Shown here piece by piece: positions 1 to 10,668 of a stretch of 64,000 nucleotides of DNA. Position 1 is the stretch's first letter. Each line of letters starts with the position of its first letter. The stretch spans positions 4,661,063-4,725,062 of the forward strand of contig NC_089825.1 in NCBI RefSeq assembly GCF_035046505.1, in the 5' to 3' direction. The DNA is from Tiliqua scincoides. Lineage: Eukaryota > Chordata > Lepidosauria > Squamata > Scincidae. Under the pieces are notes generated by a model. It had not been told where the DNA came from. It ran no database searches and worked only from the letters and a program-made list of their open reading frames with translations. Both the position numbers and the translations under genes were made by a program.

Positions 1-2070
1 GGCCAGAAACCGGAAGGGGAGCTTGAAATGAGGAAACAGATCAGGGAGCTGACAAGGAGGGACAGGGTTTGTAATCATGGGGGACTTCAATTACCCTCAT
101 ATTGACTGGGTCAATTTGTGTTCTGGTCACAAAAAGGAGACTGGATTTCTTGATGTGCTAAATGACTGTGCGTTAGAGCAGCAATCACGGAGCCCACTAG
201 AGGACAGGTGACTCTGGATTTAATATTGTGCAGTACTCAGGACCTGGTTAGAGATATCAATGTTACTGAGCCATTGGGGAACACTGCTCATGCTGCGATC
301 CGTTTTGACATGCATGTCGGGAGAAGAATACTGGGCAAATCTCGCACAAAAAACCCTTGACTTCCGACGGGCGGACTTCCCTCAAATGAGGAGGCTGGTT
401 AGAAGGAGGTTGAAAGGGAAGGTAAAAAGAGTCCAATCTCTCCAGAGTGCATGGAGGCTGCTTAAAACAACAGTAATAGAGGCCCAGCGGAAGTGTATAC
501 CACAAAGAAAGAAGAGCTCCAATAAATCCAGGAGGGTGCCCGCATGGCTAACCAGCCAAGTTAGAGAGGATGTAAAGGGCAAGGAAGCTTCCTTCCATAA
601 ATGGAAGTCTTGCCCTAATGAAGAGAATAAAAAGGAACATAAACTGGCAAAAGAAATGTAAGAAGGTGATACGGGAGGCCAAGCGAGAATATGAGGAATG
701 CATGGCCAGCAACATTAAGGGGAATTATAAAAGCTTCTTCAAATACGTTAGAAGCAGGAAACCCGCCAGAGAAGTGGTTGGCCCTCTGGATGGTGAGGGA
801 AGGAAAGATGAGATAAAAGGAGACTTAGAGATGGCAGAGAAATTGAATGAGTTCTTTGCATCTGTCTTCACGGCAGAAGACCTCGGGCAAATACTGCTGC
901 CCAAACGGCCCCTCCTGACCAAGGAATTAAGTCAGATAGAGGTTGAAAGAGATGTTTCAGACCTCATTGATAAATGAAAGATCAATAAGTCACTAGGCCC
1001 TGATGGCATCCACCCAAGAGTTATTAAGGAATTAAAGAATGAAGTTGCTGATCTCTTGACTAAAATATGCAACTTGTCCTTCAAAACGGCCATGGTGCCA
1101 GAGTGTTGGAGGATAGCAAATGTCATACCAATCTTTTAAAAGGGAAAGAGGGTGGACCCGGAAAACTATAGGCCGGTCAGCCTAACATCTATACCAGGTA
1201 AGATGGTGGAATGCCTCATCAAAGATAGAATCTCAAAACACATAGACGAACAGGCCTTGCTGAGGGAGAATCAGCATGGCTTCTGTAAGGATAAGTCTTG
1301 CCTCACGAACCTTTTAGGATTCTTTGAAAAAGTCAACAGGTATGTGGATGCAGGTGAACCCATGGACATTATATATATCTGGACTTTCAGAAGGCGTTCG
1401 ACACAGTCCCTCACCAAAGGCTACTGAAAAAACTCCACAGTCAGGGAAATAATGGGCAGGTCCTCTCCTGGATTGAGACCTGGTTGAAGACCAGGAAACA
1501 GAGAGTGGGTGTCAATGGGCAATATTCACAATGGAAAGCGGTGTGTCCCAAGGATCTGTCCTGGGACCGGTGCTCTTCAACCTCTTCATAAATGACCTGG
1601 AGATAGGGTTCAGCAGTGAGGTGGCAAAGTTTGCAGACGACACCAAACTTTTCCGAGTGGTGAAGACCAGAAGTGATTGTGAGGAGCTCCAGAAGGATCT
1701 CTCCAAACTGGCAGAATGGGCAGTAAAATGGCAGATGTGTATCAATGGAAGTAAGTGTAAAGTCATGCACATTGGGGCAAAAAATCAAAACTTCACATAC
1801 AGGCTAAAGGGGTTTTGAGCTGTCTGTGACAGATCAGGAGAGAGATCTTGGGGTGGTGGTGGACAGGTCGATGAAAGTGTTGACCCCATGTGCGGCGGCA
1901 GTGAAGAAGGCCAATTCTATGCTTGGGATCATTAGAAAAGGTATTGAGAACAAAATGGCTCATATTATAATGCCGTTGTCCAAATCGATGGTAAGGCCAC
2001 ACCTGGAGTATTGTGTCCAGTTCTGGTCGCCACATCTCAAAAAAGACATAGTGGAAATGGAAAAGGTGCA
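1..2070 (+). mobile_element. CR1-clade LINE, older host copy, left part
   Basis: Degraded CR1-like non-LTR retrotransposon. The end of the endonuclease domain is visible at 77-120 (MGDFNYPHIDW; GDFN is the conserved endonuclease motif, at 80-91). A basic linker follows (about 300-720), then the reverse transcriptase: SPGPDG-like start near 990, NYRPVSLTSIPGK at about 1160, SQGSVLGPVLFNLFINDL at about 1545, catalytic FADD at 1630-1641, and [18 protein letters not shown] to about 2060. The frame is broken by stops and shifts (for example a stop at about 975 and one in the F*KGKR segment near 1138, with frame changes near 1400-1500 and 1815), so it is dead. The copy stops inside the RT thumb at GGTGCA (2070) and continues at 3875 after an inserted younger CR1. 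The window starts inside the element. Confidence 0.93.
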
Positions 2071-3672
2071 TCTGTCTTCACGGCAGAAGACCTCGGGCAG
2101 ATACCGCTGCCCGAACGGCCCCTCCTGACCGAGGAGTTAAGTCAGATAGAGGTTAAAAGAGAAGATGTTTCAGACCTCATTGATAAATTAAAGATCAATA
2201 AGTCACCGGGCCCTGATGGCATACACCCAAGGGTTATTAAGGAATTGAAGAATGAAGTTGCAGATCTCTTGACTAAGGTATGCAACTTGTCCCTCAAAAC
2301 GGCCACAGTGCCAGAAGATTGGAGGATAGCAAATGTCACGCCTATTTTTAAAAAGGGAAAGAGGGGGGACCCGGGAAACTATAGGCCGGTCAGCCTAACA
2401 TCCATACCGGGTAAGATGGTGGAATGCCTCATCAAAGATAGGATCTCAAAACACATAGACGAACAGACCTTGCTGAGGGAGAGTCAGCATGGCTTCTGTA
2501 AGGGTAAGTCTTGCCTCACAAACCTTATAGAATTCTTTGAAAAGGTCAACAGGCATGTGGATGCTGGAGAACCCGTGGACATTATATATCTGGACTTTCA
2601 GAAGGCGTTTGACACGGTCCCTCACCAAAGGCTACTGAAAAAACTCCACAGTCAGGGAATTAGAGGACAGGTCCTCTCGTGGATTGAGAACTGGTTGGAG
2701 GCCAGGAAGCAGAGAGTGGGTGTCAATGGGCAATTTTCACAATGGAGAGAGGTGAAAAGCGGTGTGCCCCAAGGATCTGTCCTGGGACCGGTGCTTTTCA
2801 ACCTCTTCATAAATGACCTGGAGACAGGGTTGAGCAGTGAAGTGGCTAAGTTTGCAGACGACACCAAACTTTTCCGAGTGGTAAAGACCAGAAGTGATTG
2901 TGAGGAGCTCCAGAAGGATCTCTCCAGACTGGCAGAATGGGCAGCAAAATGGCAGATGCGCTTCAATGTCAGTAAGTGTAAAGTCATGCACATTGGGGCA
3001 AAAAATCAAAACTTTAGATATAGGCTGATGGGTTCTGAGCTGTCTGTGACAGATCAGGAGAGAGATCTTGGGGTGGTGGTGGACAGGTCGATGAAAGTGT
3101 CGACCCAATGTGCGGTGGCAGTGAAGAAGGCCAATTCTATGCTTGGGATCATTAGGAAGGGTATTGAGAACAAAACGGTTAGTATTATAATGCCGTTGTA
3201 CAAATCGATGGTAAGGCCACACCTGGAGTATTGTGTCCAGTTCTGGTCGCCGCATCTCAAAAAAGACATAGTGGAAATGGAAAAGGTGCAAAAGAGAGCG
3301 ACTAAGATGATTACGGGGCTGGGGCACCTTCCTTATGAGGAAAGGCTACGGCATTTGGGCCTCTTCAGCCTAGAAAAGAGACGCTTGAGGGGGGACATGA
3401 TTGAGACATACAAAATTATGCAGGGGATGGACAGAGTGGATAGGGAGATGCTCTTTACACTCTCACATAATACCAGAACCAGGGGACATCCACTAAAATT
3501 GAGTGTTGGGCGGGTTAGGACAGACAAAAGAAAATATTTCTTTACTCAGCGCGTGGTCGGTCTGTGGAACTCCTTGCCACAGGATGTGGTGCTGGCGTCT
3601 AGCCTAGACGCCTTTAAAAGGGGATTGGACGAGTTTCTGGAGGAAAAATCCATTATGGGGTACAAGCCATGA
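2071..3672 (+). CDS. CR1 reverse transcriptase (5'-truncated, uninterrupted)
   Basis: LINE-encoded reverse transcriptase domain plus C-terminal region; it would copy the element's own RNA at a nicked target. All core RT blocks are readable in one frame: PGPDG, RPVSL, DFQKAFDTV (first catalytic Asp), GVPQGSVLGP, FADD (two catalytic Asp, 2851-2862) and the KVMHIG/ERDLGVVVD primer-grip area. About 534 codons of LINE sequence are open. No endonuclease is present, so this copy could not be autonomous. No CR1 start codon survives; the nearest ATG (2011) is in unrelated host-copy sequence. It is mobile-element sequence, not a host gene. Confidence 0.9.
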   Translation, partial: SVFTAEDLGQIPLPERPLLTEELSQIEVKREDVSDLIDKLKINKSPGPDGIHPRVIKELKNEVADLLTKVCNLSLKTATVPEDWRIANVTPIFKKGKRGDPGNYRPVSLTSIPGKMVECLIKDRISKHIDEQTLLRESQHGFCKGKSCLTNLIEFFEKVNRHVDAGEPVDIIYLDFQKAFDTVPHQRLLKKLHSQGIRGQVLSWIENWLEARKQRVGVNGQFSQWREVKSGVPQGSVLGPVLFNLFINDLETGLSSEVAKFADDTKLFRVVKTRSDCEELQKDLSRLAEWAAKWQMRFNVSKCKVMHIGAKNQNFRYRLMGSELSVTDQERDLGVVVDRSMKVSTQCAVAVKKANSMLGIIRKGIENKTVSIIMPLYKSMVRPHLEYCVQFWSPHLKKDIVEMEKVQKRATKMITGLGHLPYEERLRHLGLFSLEKRRLRGDMIETYKIMQGMDRVDREMLFTLSHNTRTRGHPLKLSVGRVRTDKRKYFFTQRVVGLWNSLPQDVVLASSLDAFKRGLDEFLEEKSIMGYKP

Positions 3673-3874
3673 TGTGTATGCGCAACCTCCTGATTTTAGG
3701 AATGGGTTAAGTCAGAATGCCAGATGCAAGGGAGCGCACCAGGATGAGGTCTCTTGTTATCTGGTGTGCTCCCTGGGGCATTTGGTGGGCCGCTGTGAGA
3801 TACAGGAAGCTGGACTAGATGGGCCTATGGCCTGATCCAGTGGGGCTGTTCTTATGTTCTTATGTTCTTATGTT
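2071..3874 (+). mobile_element. CR1-clade LINE, young 5'-truncated copy inserted in an older CR1
   Basis: The sequence starts at the residue equivalent of position 861 in the surrounding older copy and runs to a tail of three TTCTTATG units (3850-3874). One frame is open from the insertion point to the stop at 3670-3672, about 534 codons: SPGPDGIHPRVIKEL, NYRPVSLTSIPGKMVE, DFQKAFDTVPHQRLL, SGVPQGSVLGPVLFNLFINDL, catalytic FADDTKLF (FADD at 2851-2862), then the thumb and the C-terminal KRRLRGDMIETYK...KYFFTQRVVGLWNSLPQDVV region typical of CR1. The 5' portion (ORF1, endonuclease) is missing, as usual for CR1 insertions. The first 20 residues of the open frame starting at 2011 belong to the host copy read out of frame. 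The lack of any stop suggests recent insertion. A short 3'UTR follows the stop. Confidence 0.95.
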
Positions 3875-4378
3875 AAGAGAGCGACTAAGATGATTACTGG
3901 GCTGGGGCACCTTCCTTATGAGGAAAGGCTACGGCGTTTGGGCCTCTTTAGCCTAGATATAGAGATGCTCTTTACACTCTCACTTAACACCAGAACCAGG
4001 GAACATCCATGAAAATTGAGTGTTGAGAGGGTTAGAACAAACAAAAGAAAATATTTCTTTACTCAGCGTGTGGTTGGTCTGTGGAACTCCTTGCTGCAGG
4101 ATGTGGTGATGGCATCTGGCCTGGATGCCTTTAAAAGGGGATTGGACAAGTTTCTGGAGGAAAAATCCATTACGGGGTACAAGCCATGATGTGTATGTGC
4201 AACCTCCTGATTTTAGAAATGGGTTATGTCAGAATGCCAGATGCAAGGGCGGGCACCAGGGTGAGGTCTCTTGTTATCTGGTGTGCTCCCTGGGGCATTT
4301 GGTGGGCCGCTGTGAGATACAGGAAGCTGGACTAGATGGGCCTATGTTTGATCCAGTGGGATTGTTCTTATGTTCTTA
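3875..4378 (+). mobile_element. CR1-clade LINE, older host copy, right part
   Basis: This resumes exactly where the older copy was cut: AAGAGAGCGACTAAGATG follows GGTGCA in intact relatives (compare 3285-3310). It then has an internal deletion between the codons for FSLD and REMLFTLS (near 3955), removing the LEKRRLRGDMIETYK block, and continues through KYFFTQRVVGLWNSL (about 4045-4095) and the 3'UTR to TTCTTATGTTCTTA at 4367-4378. Together with 1-2070 it forms one interrupted element. No target-site duplication is clear around the insert; at most one A differs at the right junction. Confidence 0.9.
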
Positions 4379-4492
4379 GTGGGAAAGATTGCTACTTCTG
4401 TGTTTTTTCCCTAGAACTGCAAACCTCTCTAGGAAATTGTGCCACACGTTAATGAGACCAGGAAACCTCATTGGGGAATGAATGCTGAAATC

Positions 4493-5275
4493 TGTGGCAC
4501 TCCTTGCTTAATCTATGGAACTCCTTGCCACAGGATGTGGTGATGGCACCTGACCAAGATACCTTTATAAGGGAATTGGACAGATTTATGGAGGAAAAGT
4601 CCATCACAGGTTGCAAGCCATTTGTTCATTTATTCACTAAACTTCTACCCTACTTAATCTCCCCGAAGGGCTTTCAAAGCAGCTTACAACATACAATCAC
4701 AATAAAAACCAGTAAAACCATAAAAATCTACTCAAAACAATGCAGATTTAAAATATATTGAAAGACCAAAGGCAAAAACCACAAACTAGCAGCAATCAGT
4801 AATAGTAACAGAAGGGTAGACCCATAAAATCTAACCTGCACAAGAACTCACCATATCTGATTTGAAAAGGACATGGACTCAGAAGCCTGATCAAAATAAC
4901 TGTTTTTATGCTCTTCTGGAAAGCCTTTAAGGAGGGAGAATTCGTAAGCTGAGAGGGAGGGAATTCCATAAAGTTGGTGCCACTACTGAGAAGGCCCTGT
5001 TCTTTGCTGCCACCCCTTCTCCCTCCATAGGTGACAGCAGCTGTGCAAGAGCCTTCTATGACTGGAGAGGACGAGCTGGACTGCATAGAAGTCATGATGG
5101 GTATATGCAACCTCCTGGTTCTAAAAGTAGATTATATCTGAATGCCAGATGCAAAGGAGTACAGGATAAAGGTGTCTTGTGTGCTCCCTGAAGCATCTGG
5201 TGGGCCACTGTGAGATACAGGAAGCTGGACTAGATGGACCTTTGGCCTGATTGAGCCGGGCTCTTCTGAAGTTCA
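4493..5275 (+). mobile_element. Older CR1 3' end split by an L2 fragment
   Basis: 4493-4621 encodes LWNSLPQDVVMAPDQDTFIRELDRFMEEKSITG, the CR1 C-terminus of a more diverged subfamily. The element resumes at 5091 with the 3'UTR (GTCATGATGGGTATATGCA) and runs through GCTGGACTAGATGGACC to about 5275. Between the two halves lies an L2 fragment listed separately. Substitutions relative to the young CR1 are many, so this is an older copy. Confidence 0.85.
4622..5090 (-). mobile_element. L2-clade LINE 3' fragment inserted in CR1
   Basis: Read on the minus strand this matches the C-terminal coding and 3' region of the L2 element at 55.2-55.7 kb: both carry GAGAAGGCCCT on the plus strand (4988-4998 and 55579-55589) next to a GCCACC motif, and a CAGCTTACAAC motif near the 3' end (4680-4690 and 55260-55270). 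The reading frame is broken. It interrupts an older CR1, so it is younger than that CR1. Confidence 0.75.
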
Positions 5276-6186
5276 TATTTATAGACCGACATCCTCTGGA
5301 TTCCTGGTTGCTTGTCATCTTTATTCCAACGCAGAACAGCCTCCGGTTCACTTTCATGAACAAACAGACCTTGTAAAAGGCCTTGGAATCATTTTTGCAG
5401 AAGTGGGGAACATGAAATAATCCTTTGAAGCACCTTGACTGTGAGCAAAATGAGTGGTAATTCACTAAAATGGAAACAGATGAGTGTGGAAAAGGAGCTG
5501 AAATGGGCTGCCTTCATTAATGCCTGGGGAGGTTTTGCGGTACTAAGAGATCCAAATTAGATTCCACCTGTCCGTTAGCGAAGGGGAACATAACTTCCTC
5601 AGTAATTGCCGTCAGTAGGAGCAACACTAACAGCTTGCTGCAGTCATCAAAGTTAAAATAATAACTGGTGTCTGGTCCATTTAACACGATTACTGTTGTT
5701 GCCCTGTAGCAATGGGGGGGGGGGAGAGCTTGTGAAAGAGAAGCAGTGAATGTCAGCTTGTATGCAAGCTTTTGCTCTTGAAAGGAACCCCCAACTCTCA
5801 CAACCTCTCAGACAGATTAATTTCTAAATTAAACTTACTGTGCCCCAGTGTTGCAGCTTTTGTAACTTTCAAGTGGGAAAAAGGAATGGTGCTCGAGCAT
5901 TGCTTGCACTAATTAAAATTATTGTGTTTTAATCTAATTTGGATCTTGCACTAGGAAAGCAAAATTGGTAATTAAATTATGCAAGCTGTTCGAAAACACG
6001 CACTTTATTGATGGAGTGGAATATTCCAACAGAACCTCAACGAGAATGTGATACGACCGTTCCAGGCAAGCATCCTGAAGTAGCTCTCGCCAAACACCTC
6101 GCCTGTCACTGGGAAGACTTGGGAAATTTCCCATCTTCCATCTGTTAGGGTGCAAGTTTGGGCTCTAAGATTAGTATTCAAGATGG
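5276..6186. other. No gene seen; AT-rich possible conserved non-coding stretch at 5815-6160
   Basis: No coding frame with recognisable homology. 5815-6010 is AT-rich with several TAATTA/ATTAAA homeodomain-like cores and does not resemble any repeat in the window. Conservation cannot be judged from one sequence. Confidence 0.3.
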
Positions 6187-6325
6187 TTGGTTGGCAACCT
6201 TCAGTCTCGAAAGACTCTGGTATAAGCCTACAGCACCCGGTATTCCTGGGCGGTCTCCCATCCAAGCACCAACCAGGCCTGACCCTGCTGAGCTTCTGAG
6301 ATCAGAGGAGATCAGGCATGTGCAG
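6187..6325 (-). mobile_element. 5S rRNA-derived SINE
   Basis: On the minus strand it begins with a diverged 5S rRNA body (GGATGGGAGACCGCC-type internal promoter region, about 6250-6275, and AAGCT-type A-box area near 6290-6300) and ends with the shared tail whose complement reads GTTGGCAACCTTCAGTCTCG at 6189-6208. The 5' end is lost at about 6325. A short duplication lies near the A box (GAGATCAGAGGAGATCAG on the plus strand). Confidence 0.9.
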
Positions 6326-6861
6326 ATGGCACATTTCAAATGCTTGGAAGGTAAAATGCAGGGTACAGAAATGTTCCTGAGTTTTTTCGAGCTGTTGTTC
6401 TTATACAGCGTTCTTCTGCTTCAGCACTGGGCTGGAACAGAGAAAATGTGTGGGAAGGGGGTCATCTCAAGGGCTTTTTCACTGGCATACCCTGAAATGG
6501 GAAATAATTATCCCCTGCAGCCACGCACCAACCCCCTTCTGGGGGCTATGATGATTTTGCTCCCCTTTGCCCTTTTCCTCTGTGGGTTCCTTTAATAAGG
6601 AAATCTCAGGGTATGGCTCAATAAGGAAAGAGCTTCAGTGTGGTACTTTGCAGTCACCACCTGTAAATCAGAGAGGTGGCTTTGTGTTTTGCTTGTCATC
6701 TTTGGCTGGCAACAGAGAAACAATAGACCCCCTAACCAGCCCACCCATTGCCAGTTCATTGGGCACTCCTGTTTGCCTGACCAGGTCAGATAAGAGTGCC
6801 CAGCTGGTCATGGAACATCCTCTTGAACAGAGCCATGACCTCATTTGACCAAGGTGACCAA
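6326..6861. other. No gene or clear repeat recognised
   Basis: Open frames here have no recognisable domains and are interpreted as chance. Confidence 0.4.
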
Positions 6862-6951
6862 GAGCCCAATCCTATGCATGTCTATTCAGCAGACAGTCCC
6901 GTTATAGTCAATGGGGCTTACTCCTAGGGAAGTGTGGATAGGACTGCAACC
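6862..6951. mobile_element. Short palindromic MITE (about 90 bp family)
   Basis: Near-palindrome: AGCCCAATCCTATGCATG at the left, GTGGATAGGACTGCAACC at the right, with the centre GTCCCGTTATAGTCAATGGGGC. A second good copy is at 62628-62718 and degenerate halves are at 9551-9612, 18724-18785 and 36572-36640. Non-autonomous DNA-transposon origin is inferred from the inverted-repeat shape; the superfamily is not determined. Confidence 0.6.
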
Positions 6952-8755
6952 TAAAGGTCCAGCTCAGGGATGCTCAGAGTTTCACCCACCTTCCATTGGT
7001 TTGGAGAGTGTAAAGGAGTCTGATGCCTAGAGGGATCAGAACATGAGACACATAAGGGAATTAATTTGTGTTGAGGTTTTGTAGTTGTCAATTCTACTTT
7101 TGTTAAGATCAGCACTTCAGCATCTTCAGAGCCTGCTTGCTGAGTTTTTTTCCTTTCACCTTGACATGACTTTTCCATTAAGCGCCACCCTGATGCCCTC
7201 CCCAGTACCACCCTAGGAGAGCTCTGCCAGCACAGCTTACAGTAGTCCCATGTTGGCACAGCCAACAAGTCTGGGCTGTGCAAGTCACACAGCACTGCGG
7301 TGGCTGTCACAAGTCGTGGTGAGCAGCCTGACCCCTTTACTGATCCTGCTGGTGTCCGAGTGCAGTGACTGGGCTCAAGCTGGCAACTGCCAGGGACAGC
7401 ACTGCCCCAGAGTGATCCTGACTGCCCGTGGGTCCAGTTGATGCCTGCAGCTAGTCTCTTGTCTGTGTGACATTTTGCTCCATGGCTCCCTACGGAATCT
7501 TTGAGGTTTCTCTGGAAGAGGAGGGGTGGTATTCCTCACTAGTGGGAACCTCCATTATGGCCTGCAGGCGGATCTCCACCCAACTTAGCATTGCTGAAGC
7601 TTAGGACAGCAAAACTGTCGTCAGTAGTGCACGTGGCCTTTGGATCTGGACTGGCGTTAGGGGCCAAGTTACACATTACCCTGATTGTATGACAAGGGCC
7701 TCTCTGTGTGTGTGCTTTTTCTGTTTCTAAACAATAGACCAGGGTAGAGGGCATGACACAGAGCCAAGCAATGGCAGGGAGTTGGGGGCCTTGAAGACTT
7801 TTTTTGCCCTCACCACAGATCCTCTCCCAGTCATTCCTTCACCACTTAATAGCTATTACAAGTGAGACAGCCTGCATGAAACTCCCTCAGGACAGCCAGG
7901 CATGGAGATCAGAGGTCCTTTAAATCACATAATTTAATATAGTGCAGGAAAAGCCTATTCAGTTTTGCAGTTCCATTTGCAAACAGAAGGAAGGGGAACA
8001 TACTTGTCCTGACGGCTGCCATTCTGGGGAAGAAGTGGTGGCCAGTTGGTGCCCAGAAGAGGGTCTCTGCTGTGATAACAATCACCAGAGGGATCTGGGT
8101 TGGCCAGCCCCCCCCCCCATTGGAGCAAGGATTCTCTAATTCCGGCAATGATGGCCATTTCTAGTGGAGTTACTGCAGGATCTAGGTTAGTTCCAGTGGG
8201 ATTTGTGTGTCACGTCAGACCACAGCCTGGGTCTCTCTGACCTCTGCTGCATCTTTTCATCATTCGCTCCTTTTCGAAAACCAGGTGTTCCGTTTCAGGC
8301 GCGCTTGGAAAGGGCCTGACTTTCAACAAGCAGATGCTAAGCTAAAAGCCAATTACGGTGCCCAGCTCCGAGGATTAGTCCTCTCAGGCTTTGTCTTCGA
8401 AAAGCTCCTGTTTTCCGCTCTCAAGGCCTCTGGTTCAGCTCCTGGTCACAGTGCCTTGTTGTCAAATGAGGCACCTGGTTGTTGAAGCTTCAGTACTTCC
8501 CCCCTTCTTTTTACAGATATTTTTTTAGACAGGAGGGAAATGAGAAGCTCAGCAGCGAGGGAGAGGCAACTATGTTAATACCTGGATTTCATATATTTCT
8601 ATCACATACTGGAAAGAAAAAACAAATGCACCCAAATGGAGAAAGGAGCTAAAGCAGCAGAGAAAGATGGAAGCACCCTAGCTGACTGAGCTAAGCCTGG
8701 GGATTTGAAGTGAGGAAGCAGGAGTCATTTTGACATGTAATAGGAGCAGGTTACA
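6952..8755. other. Unannotated stretch
   Basis: No host coding exon or repeat family recognised. It holds a poly-C run near 8109-8118. Open frames (for example 7250-7441 and 8207-8485) show no family features. Confidence 0.4.
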
Positions 8756-8945
8756 AGTTGTGGTGTCTGCATGCAACCTCTGGGTTTTAGAGGTAGCCTC
8801 TCTGTGAATGCCAAATGCAAGAGAGTGGCAACAAGATGTAGGTGTCAACATGTGCTCCAAAACACACCTGGTGGGCCACTGTGAGATAGCTGAACTAGGT
8901 GTGTCCTTGTCTTGACCCAGTAGGACTCTTCTGATGATCTTATGA
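8756..8945 (+). mobile_element. Old CR1 3' end
   Basis: A diverged CR1 3'UTR: ATGCAACCTC near 8771, GAATGCCAAATGCAAGAG (8813-8830), GGTGGGCCACTGTGAGATA (8870-8888), and a decayed TTCTGATGATCTTATG tail (about 8929-8944). Confidence 0.8.
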
Positions 8946-9124
8946 CCAACCTGGCCTCTAAAAGAGAGTGCGGTGTTGTTAATAGATGATTTGCACATGC
9001 CGGTATATTTCCTGATTTTTATCTCCACTGGTTACTTGACACAATTGGTAGGTCGTCGTATGACAGGAGTCCCTTGAAAGATCTTGCCCTTCAGATGTTA
9101 TCCAGTCTTGGGGTAGTCTCTCCC

Positions 9125-9370
9125 TGGGGAAGCTCTCCAGGTCCAGTTCTGTTTATTTAAGGCAATGCTAAAGAGTGTTTTGTTCAGCCAGGCTTTTGGC
9201 CAAAAGTAACTATTTTTATATCTGTATTTTATTTAAAACCCCAATCTAAAACCATTTGTGGGGTGCTGAATTATGGACTGGGTTTTTTTTTGTTACTGTT
9301 TTCAAAGCCTTGTTACTGGTGGTGTTAATAATTTGCCTTGACAGTTTTCAGTTGCATGAGCTCCAGTTCA
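9125..9370 (+). mobile_element. Old L2-like 3' end (probable)
   Basis: The order GGCAATGCTAAAGAGTGTTTTGTT (9160-9183, an FRGGLKTVLFKQAF-like C-terminus), a T-rich 3'UTR and a TTTGCCTTGA-type tail resembles L2 ends in the window. Strongly decayed. Confidence 0.45.
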
Positions 9371-9636
9371 AGCCAAACCACATAAAAGATGGCATGTAAC
9401 ACGAAGTGGTTCCACTTAGTGGTTCCAATGAATCTGAGTTCCTTCATTCTGAAACTGAAGACACCTAGAGAGATGGGGGTGGGGACTGAATTACTATAAA
9501 TCAGCCATTTAAACTTATCTCAGATCTCACCAAGTTCAATATCAGAAATCTAAGGTTGCAATCCTATACACCTAGTAGTCAACCCCATTGGACGTAGTGC
9601 GTAGGATTGCGCAACATGCATAAGACTGCACAGTTA

Positions 9637-9800
9637 CGACCCAATCTTATCCAATTTCCAAAGACTGATGTAGCTGCAATACAGCCTGAGGTATGGGGAC
9701 AAACGTTTCCTTACTTTGAGGAAGCCTTCATGACTGCCCACCTCAGGATGCCCCATTGGCACGGCTGCATCAGGCTGGGAAGCTGGTTTGGATTGGGTCC
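9637..9800. mobile_element. Harbinger-like MITE with TTA duplication
   Basis: Terminal inverted repeats CGACCCAATCTTATCCAA and TTTGGATTGGGTCC are flanked on both sides by TTA (9634-9636, 9801-9803). It is the same family as 29064-29242 and 60160-60339. A three-base TNA target duplication is characteristic of PIF/Harbinger transposons. No transposase frame. Confidence 0.75.
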
Positions 9801-10467
9801 TTAATTATCACAGAGTCATTGACCAGTCTCCTAACTAAAGAAGATGTTTGGCAGTTCATAATCTGTCTCTCCTAAGAGTTTACTGCTCTAGGCAACTGAG
9901 AACAGCAGGTAGGCAGCTGTAATTTAGGAAGGCTAAGATGCCATGAATATTCATCTCTAGTAGCATTAATGCTCAGATTTCTAGCCAGTCTTAGACAGAA
10001 TAACTAATAAAAGGGGGTATATTCACAGTAGCCTTCAGCTTCCCACCTCTTGCCTCTAGGAGAGATATGCCACTGAGTCCTAAGTTCTCAGTAGAAACTT
10101 TATCCCTATTGTGAGTCTCCTGACTGTTTCACTGCAACCTGTTCTGCAAAAAGTTGCCGGCAGTTGCCACTTTATCTCCCATAAGCCCCCCAGGATAGCA
10201 AGATAGGAGTGACATATTCCACTTGACTGGGGTTCGGGGGGGGGGATGGTGCCTTCCCCCCACTAGACTGGATGCAGAGAGGAGTGTTGTTACTGGTCTC
10301 ACCTCTTCCCTCAGTTCCTCCCCCCCCCAAAAAAAAAACTTTGCCAAATGCCTTCCCATTTCCACCACCTGTAACTGGTGAAGTGAGGTAGGGGCACCAT
10401 TTTTTACCTACCATCGCATGTTGTTTGGGCATTCAGTGTATGCTGATGATGGCCGATTGTGTGGAGT
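9801..10467. other. No gene or repeat recognised
   Basis: Contains homopolymer runs (G run about 10236-10245, C/A runs about 10320-10340). No coding exon supported. Confidence 0.35.
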
Positions 10468-10499
10468 CACTACCCATATCCTGTCATCGTACCAATTGA

Positions 10500-10668
10500 T
10501 GTCAGAGAGAACCTCTCTGCGTAGATGATACTGTACAGTGGTTGGCCACTGGGAACAGGGAAGGGCATGTGAACTCTCATGGATATCTGGCTCCCTCCAA
10601 TGAGAAACAGGAAGCTGAATTTGATGAACTTGTGATCTAACCCAGCAGGACTCTTGCATTCTTAAAAA
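10500..10668 (+). mobile_element. Very old CR1 3' end (probable)
   Basis: GGCCACTGGGAAC, GAAACAGGAAGCTGAATTTG and CCCAGCAGGACTCTTGCATTC keep the order of the CR1 3'UTR landmarks (GGCCACTGTGAGATA, AGGAAGCTGGACTAG, CCAGTGGGGCTGTTC), with heavy divergence. Confidence 0.5.
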
